Below, one piece after another: positions 24,382 through 33,931 of a stretch of DNA of 64,000 nucleotides. Numbering within the stretch: the stretch's first letter is position 1; each line of letters begins with the position of its first letter. Both the position numbers and the translations under genes were made by a program. Source of the stretch: Rhizoclosmatium globosum (taxonomy: Eukaryota; Chytridiomycota; Chytridiomycetes; Chytridiales; Chytriomycetaceae); NCBI GenBank assembly GCA_002104985.1, contig MCGO01000130.1:1-64000 (forward strand), given 5' to 3'. A model generated the notes under the pieces. It was not told the DNA's origin, did no database searches, and saw only the letters and a list, made by a program, of their open reading frames with translations.

Positions 24382-24520
24382 TGTTGGATGTTTGGTTATG
24401 TTGTCAAATTTCTTTTGTCTTCTTTTTTATCTTGTTGTCAAACAACTAACTGCGGCTACGCATCAGGTGAATAATACTTATCTTGTTGTCAAACAACTAA
24501 CTGCGGCTACGCATCAGAGA
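24382..24520 (+). repeat. 3' LTR of second copia element
   Basis: It matches the 5' LTR apart from one missing A in the spacer between the internal repeats. It is preceded by a purine-rich tract (AGAGGGAG) and followed by GTTGT, the target duplication. Confidence 0.92.
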
Positions 24521-27500
24521 GTTGTACACGTTCAAGTTTGTCCATTCGGGCATAAGTGCGCGATCAGTGAGCTGTCTTTGTTTCGCAATGGAACGATCCT
24601 TGGCTTGGAATGCACGAAGTGTTGTTGTGCTTCCGATGCACTCCGAAATATAGGCATTTAATGGAGAGTAATTGATTTGAATGAGACGCCTTATTTCTCG
24701 TTGGGTTGAGCGGTAAAATTCGAGCAGGAAGGAGGAAAAGAAGGAGAGAACAGCAATAAAGACTTAAAAATAACGTTAGCTACAAAAACCTCACCCACAG
24801 AAAAACTAGTTGAATAACTCACTTAAAGTGTAAAGTGTTCCGGTCACAACTTGAGCTACACTTGCCAAACTTTGGGAAAGAACCACGAAGAACGCAAAAA
24901 CGTTACTACCGACCATGAAATCCAGCTATTTAACAAATTTCATTAAATGAAGAAGCACATAAGGAAGCGTACATTTCCAACATCCTTTGTGAGACGGCTA
25001 ATGAGTCGACCCAGAGGTTGTGAATCAAACCAGCTCATTGGAGCTCGCATCAAACCAGCAATGGCTTTAATATGGTAGTTCTTGGCAGAAACAAAGGCAG
25101 CTCGAAGAATAAATCCAGTTTGGAGCGCAGATGACAGGAATGTGAAAATAACGATTACTGTATACACAGTGATATAATCCCTTGGGTGTAATCCCCACCG
25201 TGTTTTTCCAGCATAAGAATCCTGAGCCCAATATGTCATAAAGAGTACCTGCATATATGCCGTAATAGCATACATCAGAGTTCCAAATAAGATCATTGTA
25301 ACAACTCCCCAACCACCACATTCCTTAATATAATTGAGAATATACTTTGTATCAACGGCACCAGTTTGGCGATCCTCATCTTAAATCAAATTATCAGCTG
25401 AACCAATGGCTTCTTCGATCTTGCCAGCCTTCTTGACAACTGCTCCTTTGGCAGAATCGTCATCCTCAAGGACATGGTTCTTGAGCATACTTTTCAACCG
25501 ACTTTCTTTTCGGTTCATCACTAACTCCGTATACGAGCCCTGCTCGACAACGGCACCATCCTCAAGAACGATAATGTGATCTACATTTGGAAGGACGTGT
25601 AACTGGTGAGTAATCAAAACACGAGTCTTTCCTTCAAGATGAGTCTTAATACATTCCTCGAAAACGTGTTTACCGACGTGAGCGTCGAGAGCAGCCAGTG
25701 GATCATCAAGCAAGAACACATCCGCATTACTGTAAACAGCGCGCGCAAGAGCGACACGAGCTTTTTGTCCTCCACTCAAAGCGATACCCTTTTCACCAAT
25801 CTGAGTTTCTAATCCATTTTGGAATTGTTTCAAGTCGACTTCTAACCCACATACTCGGATCGTTTCTTCAAGCTTCGATTCGTCGCACTCAGAGCCGAAA
25901 AGAATGTTGTCTCGAACGTTCATGGACCAGAGGGAAGGCTGCTGGAGGCAGAGTGCGACAGTTCCGTGGACTTCAACTTTTCCTTCCAATTGAGTCATTT
26001 CACCGATAATTGCGGAAAAGAGGGATGATTTTCCGGAGCCTGCAAGCTTATAAGGTAAGCTGAAGCAAAGAAGGAATGCGCGACAAACTCACCAACAGTT
26101 CCCACAACAGCAGTTAACTTGCGAGTAGGAATGGTCAAGTTCAAGTTCTTGAACAAAGGAGCACTTTCATAGCCAGTTGCAACATCATCTGCTGGAATAT
26201 CACGAGCCTTGAAACTTTTGTTGTTTTCCTTGTCACCTGCCTGTACTTTTGTTTCATTTTCGTCTTTTTTGACCTCAACCCACTTAAACGAGGCATCCAC
26301 AAATCGAATGGCTTCATTTGAATTGGGATCCAGAGGCAGGGACGTAAATTCAGATTCTTCCGCAAGCAAAAAGTTCTTAACACGGTTCCATGACACCAAA
26401 GTTTGTCCGAGTCCCAAGAAGACAAGAGGAAGAGCAGAAATCGGCTCAAATACATTGAAGAAATATTGGCTTGCAGGGAAGATGACGACTGGATCGATTG
26501 TGATGACGTTGTTGGCTAAGTCGCATTTGAATAAATACTCCAATGTTGCATCGAGTACAGACTCACCATACACAACAAATGTGCCAATCATCATGGAAAA
26601 TGGAACAAGTGTGGCGAGGTTCATGAAGAAGAACATTCCAAACGCCAGTGCGGCAATTGCAGACAATTGGGTATTACGGGCATCGGTTAAAATCTTGATA
26701 AAGAATTTCTCTTGACCTCGTAGTTTGACGATTTTAATTCCCTTGTAGGAAGATATTGAATAAGCCACTTCGAGTCTGACAAGGAAAACATACCTCAAAA
26801 ACTTCACGCAACGTCGCTAAACGCTTGTCACCAGCTTTTTGGTATTTGCCTTGTTGACTCGTAAATAAGTAAATCAATCCAGGGGCCATAGATAAGGAGA
26901 TCCCAGTCACTATTCCGACAGGATATAAGTTCGTGCCAAACAGGTTCGCAAGATAGTAGAACGAAAACGCGAGCTGAAATGGTACCATCACTACAGCATG
27001 AGTGTTTTGAACAGCCAAAGAAATTTCCTCGACATCTGAATTGATCATTTGCAAGATTCGACCCTTGGAAAACTCAGTATTGGCTTTGTTGGAAAGCTTG
27101 AGAGACTTTGCGTACAAGGCTGTCACGATCGTGCTTCTGATCCCGAAAGTCATTCGTCGGAACATTTGCTGGGTGGTCTGTCCATTTGACAAATTAGGTG
27201 TTACTCAAAACACTTAAACTCCCAGACCTGACGGAAAATAAGACCAAGGAAGGTCATACTGAAGTACAGCAGTGCTAAACCAATGGGGGACTTGAGGAAG
27301 ATGTTACTCTCCCCGTTCTGGAGATAAGAAATGATTGCCCCCATCACAGCCGGTTGAGTCGTCTGGAACACAACATGCACGCAGTCAAGAAACACGGCAA
27401 ACATGTATGATACACCCAAAAACTTCCATATGTCTGGAAATAGTCGTGGTTTCTTATCTTGTGGGTTTCCTGATTTCAAAAACTTGTCAACGTTGTCATT

Positions 27501-27722
27501 AAAACGATCCAGGATGTGAGCGACAGCATCCGCTTGGGATCGCTCCGGGATCAGGGGAAGGTCTTCGTATTGGAGGGGCCGCTTTCCGCCTGCCCAGATC
27601 ATCTTGGAAAGCCATGAGATTGTTACAAAAGAAATCGGATCTGTGGCCTCGCCGACAACGATGGGAGCCTTGTACTTCACAGGAACGTCTTCGAATTCGG
27701 CTGCCTTAATTTTCACTGTCAT

Positions 27723-28024
27723 GGTCGCTTTCGAGGAAGTTTATTGAAGGGAAAGTGGAGGTGGCGTCACATTTGTAAAAATGAGAGTGGAGATGACCCA
27801 CGATTTTTAAAGCTGGGCCCAATTTCCGTCCAAGTTGTTTTGTAGCTCACAGGAGCAGATGTTCTATTTATCTTTCACGAAAGAAAATTTAAGCCATCGC
27901 ACGTCTCCTTCAAATTTGAACAATTGTGAAAAACAAAGTTCAGCGTAGAAAGGAAGATACCTAATGAACAAGGTTAGGTTTGCCGACCCAATTAAATTGG
28001 CATGAACTTCTTGTGAAAGTATAG
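27723..28024. other. Divergent intergenic region
   Basis: About 300 bp between the ABCC start codon on the minus strand and the open frame of the DUF4436 gene on the plus strand. It probably holds the transporter promoter and the first exon or leader of the DUF4436 gene. ATGAACAAG at 27964, followed by GTTAGG, could be a tiny first exon, but this is not established. Confidence 0.4.
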
Positions 28025-29683
28025 GATCGTCAAAGATTTACGTTTACAACTGGTGCTGAAGAGCATGACCAGAAGAAGTTTGGCATCCTAAAGGCACTTC
28101 CTCCATCTCTAATTTTTTATCAACAAACAGAGAATGGCTCGCCTTCGACATCGCATCACTCTCATTTACCTTCCAAGTCCACCCTCTCAATCTCAAAAGC
28201 AATACACCCATCCGATACCATCCCAGTCAACGGAATAACACTCTCAAAACGAACCAAACTTTTAGCACTAATAACAACACTCATACTCCTAATCACAATC
28301 ATCGCTGGAACAGTTGCAATAGGCTTAACCTCAACACCACCCCCAAAACCAACCCCAACGTCAATCACCTCCCAACAACAACAACAACCCCTTCCCCAAA
28401 CATACCTCAAAATAACATCAAACATAACAACAATAGACCCATCGACACATACAACCAAGTTCAAACTATCCCTCTCACTTTCCCAAGACCTTAAATCCCC
28501 CACACCAGGACAATCACGGTACGACGAATCAAATGAACCCATCACAATCTCGTTCCTTGGACTCACGTTCACGATCCCCGCAAAGACACCGATATCCCCA
28601 ATCGGTTCGACAATCGGTATGGACGGCGATGTAAACCTATATCCGTTCGAAGAATGGACGATCGAGGGCTTAGTCACTGCAACAATCGGTGGAAAGAAGG
28701 TTCCCTTGATTCTAGATATCGGGGGCCGCGTGCACGGGTTTGAAGCAGGTACGGAAGTCTTGGGGATGGATGGCGGTGTGATGGTTACACTTACTATACG
28801 ACGGAGTTGGGCGGTTCGCGTTTTCGCAGTGATTGTGTTGATTAAGTTGTGGGGGTTGGCTGTTGGTGCGACTTTGTATACGGGGAGTTTATTGGTTATG
28901 GGGAGGAGAGTGGATGATAGTGTGTTGGCTGTTCATGTTGGGATGTTGTTTGCGTTGCCAGGGCTGAGGAGTACGTTGCCGGGAGCTCCTGCGATTGGGT
29001 GCTTGGTTGATTTGGTTTGTTTTGTGTGGGTTATGGGGATATTGGCCGGCTGTGTTTGTGTGCAGTTTGTTGCAGTAGTTCGGCAAAACTTGGGGGGTGG
29101 GAACAACGGTTTGAGTCAAGAAGCTCGCAAGATTTTAAGCCAAAGAGCTCTTGAGCTTTCGAAAGCAACAGTCTTGAGCGGAGTTGTCGATAATATTCCT
29201 AAAATTGTGGAATCTACTGAGCAGCAAGCCGAAAGTGTGGTAAAATCAATATACGCCGAGGTAAATGATGCGAAAGATCAATTTGATGCTATGGCTGATT
29301 CTGTTGGAAAGATCGCGAATACTGCGCGAGAACAGGCATTTGATTCTGTTACTACGAAAATGGAAGCCACTATTAAGCCATCATTAAATCAAATGGAAAC
29401 ATCTGCAACAATCTATAAGGAAGGAATGCAAGTGATTCCCAAATCTGAAGACATCCCAGATTATGATTTGCATTTTGAAGGACTTAATGACACGATACCA
29501 GTGCTCCCAGCATCGCTGAAGCCCACTGATTCATCACCTCACTTACCAAATTCTGTGAGTCAATTGACGAACGAAGTTGACAACTTTGCATCAAGAGAAG
29601 TAATGGAACCTGTTAACCTCACGAGGAAGTTACCACCTCTACAAAAAGTCGATCAGGGAACGGACGTAAATATTTTAATTTAA
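28025..29683 (+). CDS. DUF4436 family membrane protein, 5' end unresolved
   Basis: The frame is open from just after a TAG at 28022 to the stop at 29683, but the first ATG in it (28619) is far inside the domain. The true start is therefore probably in an upstream exon. The order fits DUF4436: a short N-terminal region, one helix (LLALITTLILLITIIAG), an extracellular beta domain with NLYPFEEW and several Thr/Pro runs, and then C-terminal helices. The stretch LPGLRSTLPGAPAIG before the last helix is typical. After it comes an extra tail of about 190 residues that is predicted to be mostly helical (SQEARKILSQRALELSK, IVESTEQQAESVVKSI) and is not part of the family as I know it. The function of DUF4436 proteins is unknown. 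Confidence 0.7.
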   Translation, partial: DRQRFTFTTGAEEHDQKKFGILKALPPSLIFYQQTENGSPSTSHHSHLPSKSTLSISKAIHPSDTIPVNGITLSKRTKLLALITTLILLITIIAGTVAIGLTSTPPPKPTPTSITSQQQQQPLPQTYLKITSNITTIDPSTHTTKFKLSLSLSQDLKSPTPGQSRYDESNEPITISFLGLTFTIPAKTPISPIGSTIGMDGDVNLYPFEEWTIEGLVTATIGGKKVPLILDIGGRVHGFEAGTEVLGMDGGVMVTLTIRRSWAVRVFAVIVLIKLWGLAVGATLYTGSLLVMGRRVDDSVLAVHVGMLFALPGLRSTLPGAPAIGCLVDLVCFVWVMGILAGCVCVQFVAVVRQNLGGGNNGLSQEARKILSQRALELSKATVLSGVVDNIPKIVESTEQQAESVVKSIYAEVNDAKDQFDAMADSVGKIANTAREQAFDSVTTKMEATIKPSLNQMETSATIYKEGMQVIPKSEDIPDYDLHFEGLNDTIPVLPASLKPTDSSPHLPNSVSQLTNEVDNFASREVMEPVNLTRKLPPLQKVDQGTDVNILI

Positions 29684-29739
29684 AAAAGGATTACCCCATA
29701 TATATTCATTAATGCTCAATGAGTTTATTAAAGTAATTT

Positions 29740-30114
29740 TCAAAATACAAGGGCTAAAAGGACAGATGCAAAGCCAAGAAGATACAATTTCGACGTTGAA
29801 CTCTTTTGCACAAAAGCTTGCGGTGGTAATGGAGACTGTGGAGGTGAAGTTGCTGAGGGATTCAGAACAGCACCGACCACCGAGTTTCCTTGTTGCATGA
29901 CCTGAGCGAGAGCAACAAGTACATCCACACTTGATGTTGTTGTAAGTGCTCCTGCATCTCCATTTGAGGCATTCTTTGATGCAGAGTCTGTGAGAACTGG
30001 AGCGGCAGTCCTTGTTTTCACCGCAACAACAACTCCGTTGTCCGACGGTAAAGAGTCGGCAGGCAATGCAGAGACCGTAGCTGTTAAAACGATAAGGCAA
30101 GCTGCAATACGCAT
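29740..30114 (-). CDS. Small secreted, probably GPI-anchored protein
   Basis: The ATG at 30114 gives 124 residues. A signal peptide (MRIAACLIVLTATVSALP) is followed by a Ser/Thr/Ala-rich body without cysteines and a C-terminal hydrophobic run (LYLLGFASVLLALVF), the pattern of a GPI-anchored wall or surface protein. It lies convergent to the DUF4436 gene, whose stop is 56 bp away. It resembles the proteins at 30336 and 32829 only in build. Confidence 0.65.
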   Translation of the reverse strand: MRIAACLIVLTATVSALPADSLPSDNGVVVAVKTRTAAPVLTDSASKNASNGDAGALTTTSSVDVLVALAQVMQQGNSVVGAVLNPSATSPPQSPLPPQAFVQKSSTSKLYLLGFASVLLALVF

Positions 30115-30335
30115 TCCTAGTTGTGTGATTTTTCTGGTACAAGAAAGAACCTTCACAAAAAGGAAAGAACCTTTGTCCCGCTTTGAATTTACCCGCCTAA
30201 TAAATAACCCACGAATTTGTCAACGAATAACAAATCAAAAGTAATGAAATGACTGATTTATTATATACAAGAAGTAAATGAATGCATTACTTAGAAACAC
30301 AAGTCCAGAAAGTGTCCGAACTTCTCCTCACAGTC

Positions 30336-30809
30336 TCAGAGCACAAACAAGGCAACAACCGCAGCCACGACCACTTCTCTCGCACCACCACCACCACCAC
30401 CACCCAAACCCGCACCACTCTTTGCGCCCTGATACGCAGCATTCGGAAGCGGAGACGGCGCAGGTCCCGTTGAACCAGTCGAACCCGACGAAGACCCGCC
30501 AAATAACGCACCCAAACCACCTCCGCCGCCGAGAAGCCCCGATCCAATCGACACAATCGGTCCAAGGGCGCCCATAATATCAAAGTTGGATGTGGTTGTG
30601 GTGGTTGTCGTGGTTATAACGTTTGCATTACCAACGATCGGTGTTGAAGTGGGGACATACGAAGACTTGATCGTGACTGGAATTCCGGCGACGGTTTCGG
30701 TGGGTGAAAGTGTTGCGTTGTTGTTTGATGGGGCTTCGCCTGGTGCAGGGGCCGGTGCTGGAAGGGCTGTGGCGAATACTGCGAGTGCGAGGAGACTGAA
30801 GACCTTCAT
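30336..30809 (-). CDS. Secreted GPI-like protein with Gly-rich core, copy 1
   Basis: The ATG at 30809 gives 157 residues. MKVFSLLALAVFATALPAPA is a signal peptide followed by a Pro-Ala run. A Thr-rich stretch and then GALGPIVSIGSGLLGGGGG form the recognisable core, shared with the protein at 32829. A Gly-rich segment and a hydrophobic end (VVVAAVVALFVL) suggest a GPI signal. Poly-Thr and poly-Gly runs come from simple repeats in the DNA. Function unknown; a surface or wall role is inferred from the layout only. Confidence 0.65.
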   Translation of the reverse strand: MKVFSLLALAVFATALPAPAPAPGEAPSNNNATLSPTETVAGIPVTIKSSYVPTSTPIVGNANVITTTTTTTTSNFDIMGALGPIVSIGSGLLGGGGGLGALFGGSSSGSTGSTGPAPSPLPNAAYQGAKSGAGLGGGGGGGAREVVVAAVVALFVL

Positions 30810-31207
30810 TGGATTAGTTTGGATTGGATTGGGTTGAGAGTACAGAAATATAATGCACAAGGCCTTTTGAAGTACTTGATACTGTCCCGCCCACTTAGTT
30901 TATAATCGTGAATAAAGTTCAACAGTGGCAGGGGGTGCACAAAGGTTTATTTCGTGTTTTAATTGTTTGGATTCATAATTTAGCTGTTGCTGAACAAAGC
31001 ATCAATTTACGCAATTTTGTATTAAACTAGCGAACAGACGAACAGGAACGATTGTGACAATCACAACGAAAAGATAAACGTTGAATTTGTACTCCAAATA
31101 AAGATTGCAATTATGCCGAAAAGAATAAAGAACGAAAAATTAAGGAGAATACCATACGTTGAATTTGTGCTCCGAATGAAGATTATAATTATGCCGTGTC
31201 GCACAAA
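30810..31207. other. Intergenic, no gene seen
   Basis: About 400 bp of AT-rich sequence upstream of the secreted protein at 30336. It contains two loosely repeated stretches, each including GTTGAATTTGT and a run related to CTCCAAATAAAGATT (near 31079 and 31157). Confidence 0.5.
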
Positions 31208-32745
31208 TCAGAGCAAAAGATGGTGGATTTTGCCGACAACATTCTTCAACTGAGCACGATCAGGAACACCATCGCTGTCGAATGAGAGACTGCTATTCTC
31301 ATCGAACAAAGTCTTTCCATCCAGACTCTTGAGAAAGATCCACTTCTCAAAAGTCGTAACAATCATAAACCTCGTGAGTATCATCCAAATCGGCAACAAC
31401 CTCGCATCCAACCAAGTTTTGTGCGAGGCCCTGATCGAGGTCTTGTTTTTTCGGGTATTTTACGATATCCCGGGCTCCGCCCAAAAATATCTTGATTGAA
31501 CGGATCGGGAAGGAAAACGACGAGGTAGAAAGAACAAAACGATAGAGTAGCAGCGGGGTGAGATTGGAAGCCATTTACGTACCTTAATTGTGATTTACGG
31601 TTTAAGTGAGTTTAAAAGATGTTGGAGCTTCAGATTTATTGGCTCACTTTCATGCCGGTTGGGCGAAACTTAATTAATCCAAAGAAAAAGGTAAGAAGGG
31701 ATGCTACACCGCGATTCCATTGCAACCCACGGTTCAACTGCATTAAGTTGTACAGATTCCTTTTTTTAGGCAGTGAGGGTGGCGGAAGAGGTTTAAGCTG
31801 TCAGTGGAGAGTTGGTCGGAGGTCTAGTTAAGAATACAGATTATCCAAATCACCAACAGTAAATAAATTCATATTTGCGCCGTTTTATTAGTCCTAATTA
31901 CGGAATTCTCGCTTTAGCATTTCATGTCTTATTTTGGATGGTGTTGTATTTAAACAAGGGGCTTACGTAACACAACTTCCTGTTGCAACTGAAGACAAAA
32001 ACTCCAATTTAATGCTAAAATATTCGGATTGTATCCATTTGCAAGACCGAGTTGAACAGCGTCAGTGAGTCAATTTTTTTCTTGAATCGTTCCCTACCCT
32101 CCTGTTTAACTAAGGGCTTCCCTTCGCCCGGTGTAGAAGGTGGTCAAGTTTAACCACAAACCACGAGAAATGAGTAGAGAGTTCTGATTGGTGATGGTCT
32201 AGTTGAGTATGAAGACTTCAAGTAGACTGACGCGTTATTACAGATCAAAGCTAACCGATCACCAGCTATAGTCGTTCTATCTTACGCTATAGGCCTTATG
32301 CTCTCTGAATGATTGGTCTTTGAAACTGAATGGCTATCACTGATCGACTTGATGGTCCAGCAATTTATTCAACTTTTCAATAACGATAACTAATTCAATA
32401 AAGCTCATTCTTAAATAATGCATGCTTTGACCCTTGAACAAAATCACCCTCCACACCGGGACATTGTCACCCACCCGTTTTTTTCGCCTCCACTATACAA
32501 ATGTGCTTGTTTTGACGCTTCAACATAAACTCAAACTTCCCATTTGCCTTGATATGCCGGCCACGAATGGTTCGTTCAACGTCCACAGTCACACCATCAA
32601 GGAGAGATGCAACAACCCAGATGATTGGAGCAATCAGATGAATCCGTTTAGCCTCGTTGTTACTGCTGGATCCAGTCAGTTGAGTGCCGAGGCACTTATA
32701 GATCGTGCTCAACCACTCCACGAGGATATTAAACTTGTCATCACA
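31208..32745 (-). pseudogene. PD-(D/E)XK nuclease-like protein, truncated and frameshifted
   Basis: Two coding pieces fit together. Piece A (to 32475) has VERTIRGRHIKANGKFEF and then ICIVEAKKT. Piece B (from 31441) continues DLDQGLAQNLVGCEVVADL. Joining A to B through GTGGGT...AACAAG restores EAKKTDLDQGLAQ, the E-x-K plus Q pattern of the PD-(D/E)XK nuclease fold as seen in Crinkler-like and similar fungal proteins. The intron would be 1,033 bp (31442-32474), far longer than any other here. Near 31365 the frame shifts (two bases lost or one gained) before FEKWIFLKSL, and piece A has no start codon because a secreted-protein gene begins 84 bp upstream. I take it as a dead, 5'-truncated gene. 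Confidence 0.55.
31442..32474 (-). other. Oversized presumed intron in nuclease-like relic, content unknown
   Basis: One kilobase with GT...AG ends in phase with the flanking coding pieces. No open frame, LTR or terminal repeat stands out, so I cannot say what enlarged it. Confidence 0.4.
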
Positions 32746-32828
32746 AATGTTTAATCAATTATATTTGTTTATTTCACAACAATGCATATTATGCCCAAAT
32801 AAATACAAAACTATCATGTCCGACTCAA

Positions 32829-33248
32829 TCAGACAACCATAACCAACCAAACCAACCCCAACACGCCAACTGCAACACTCATGCCTCCACTATTCTGGCT
32901 ATTTGGACGAACAGTTGGAAGTGGGGACGCAGTCGTAGCTACACCACCGAGTAATCCTCCAAGCCCTCCACTTCCTCCATTTCCGCTAAGCAATCCAGAT
33001 CCAATGGATACAATTGGGCCGAGGACTCCATTCAGAAAGCTGTCTGCAGAAGTAGTACTTGTTACTGCAGCTGTGGTTCCTGCAATTTGAGCTGCGGCTC
33101 CTGTTGTTGAAGCTGGGGCGTTGGCAGCTGCTGTTGGTTTGGCCGCGTTGTTGACTGTTGTGGTAGCTGTGGCATCGCCTGGAGCTGGAACTGGAGCTGG
33201 AACAGCGACGGCGATAGCTGCAAGAGCGAGGAGAGAAAGAACTTGCAT
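32829..33248 (-). CDS. Secreted GPI-like protein with Gly-rich core, copy 2
   Basis: The ATG at 33248 gives 139 residues. The signal peptide (MQVLSLLALAAIAVAVPAP) is followed by Thr/Ala repeats, then GVLGPIVSIGSGLLSGNGG, nearly the same core as in the protein at 30336. A hydrophobic end (GVLGLVWLVMVV) suggests a GPI signal. The shared order and the GPIVSIGSGLL motif show that the two genes are paralogues, 2 kb apart on the same strand with the nuclease relic between them. Confidence 0.7.
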   Translation of the reverse strand: MQVLSLLALAAIAVAVPAPVPAPGDATATTTVNNAAKPTAAANAPASTTGAAAQIAGTTAAVTSTTSADSFLNGVLGPIVSIGSGLLSGNGGSGGLGGLLGGVATTASPLPTVRPNSQNSGGMSVAVGVLGLVWLVMVV

Positions 33249-33931
33249 TTTCAGTTGTATTTGTGTCGTTGTTTCAAATTTCATGGAATTCTGTGCAAGG
33301 GGGTTTATGTAAGTGCTGTTCATGAGAAAAGTTCAACAGATGTATATTTATTAATGCTGAGCGAAACTTTTTGATTGAATCGAACAAGGTATTAATGATT
33401 ATTTTGAAATACAGGCGATGTGGCCGCTTCTGTGTTTACTATTCGAAATTCTGATTTGGCGTGTGGACTTGCGAGAACAGAAATAGTTTCTTCGGATATT
33501 AATCACTCAAATTCTACTTGATTTACAATAAGTCAATTTTGGATTAATGTAAGAAAAGACGTACTCACTAACCCCCATGATATGACGTTCATGCGGACTT
33601 TTTCAGGTCATTGAATTTCTTAGTTTAAATAAGGAGTGAAAAGAGATGGGATACATATATTTGGTTTTGTTATTTTAATTAACTGACCCAAAATAGAAAC
33701 GCAGGTTGGTTAAACTGTCATGACTCATACAGCTTTCCGACTTCTCACTGCGATTTGCTTTATGGATTTCCCTCAACCATATCGTTAATCAGGATCTCAG
33801 CTTGGAGAAGAGAGGACAATATCTCACCCTCCATCAACCATCTAACTCAAACAAACCCAGACAATCAATACCCACACATCACTCCACATCGCATCGATAG
33901 CATTTCCCTTCATCGATCAAAGCATCTTTCA
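33249..33931. other. Divergent intergenic region
   Basis: About 680 bp between a secreted protein gene and the GT71 gene. It is AT-rich in the first 450 bp and C-rich near the GT71 start. No gene seen; it probably holds two promoters. Confidence 0.5.

Larger units (their letters stand above)
18951..24520 (+). mobile_element. Second Ty1/copia retrotransposon, inserted in ABCC gene
   Basis: A complete 5.57-kb element in opposite orientation to the interrupted transporter. It has short LTRs of about 140 bp (18951-19090 and 24382-24520) and one long open polyprotein. GTTGT is found directly outside both ends (18949-18953 and 24521-24525), as expected for a 5-bp target duplication. Because the host site is itself repetitive (GTTGTTGT), the left LTR edge is uncertain by three bases. 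The two LTRs differ by a single base (an extra A in the 5' copy) as far as I can read, so the insertion is young. Confidence 0.95.
17899..27722 (-). pseudogene. ABCC/MRP-type transporter, split by copia insertion and a nonsense codon
   Basis: A full ABC exporter of the short MRP (ABCC4-like) type, without the extra N-terminal membrane domain, about 1,290 residues. Exons: 27722-27228, 27177-26794, 26741-26093, 26039-24973, 24925-24823, then 24762 to the copia insertion, resuming at about 18953 and ending at 17899. NBD1 has GTVGSGKSS, ALSGGQKARVALARA and LLDDPLAALD. NBD2 has GRTGSGKSTL, NLSVGQRQLM and VMDEVSSSVD. The second transmembrane domain is broken by the 5.6-kb element between NVYN and NWFSFR, and the flanks rejoin perfectly in frame. 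Separately, a TAA (25383-25381) stands in frame between DNLI and DEDRQTGAV, a single-codon nonsense change. All other exons are open. The gene must have been intact until recently. Confidence 0.92.

Noticed and set aside
32434..32754. Plus-strand open frame as a gene.
   Set aside because: It lacks an ATG start and lies antisense to the conserved nuclease-motif coding piece.
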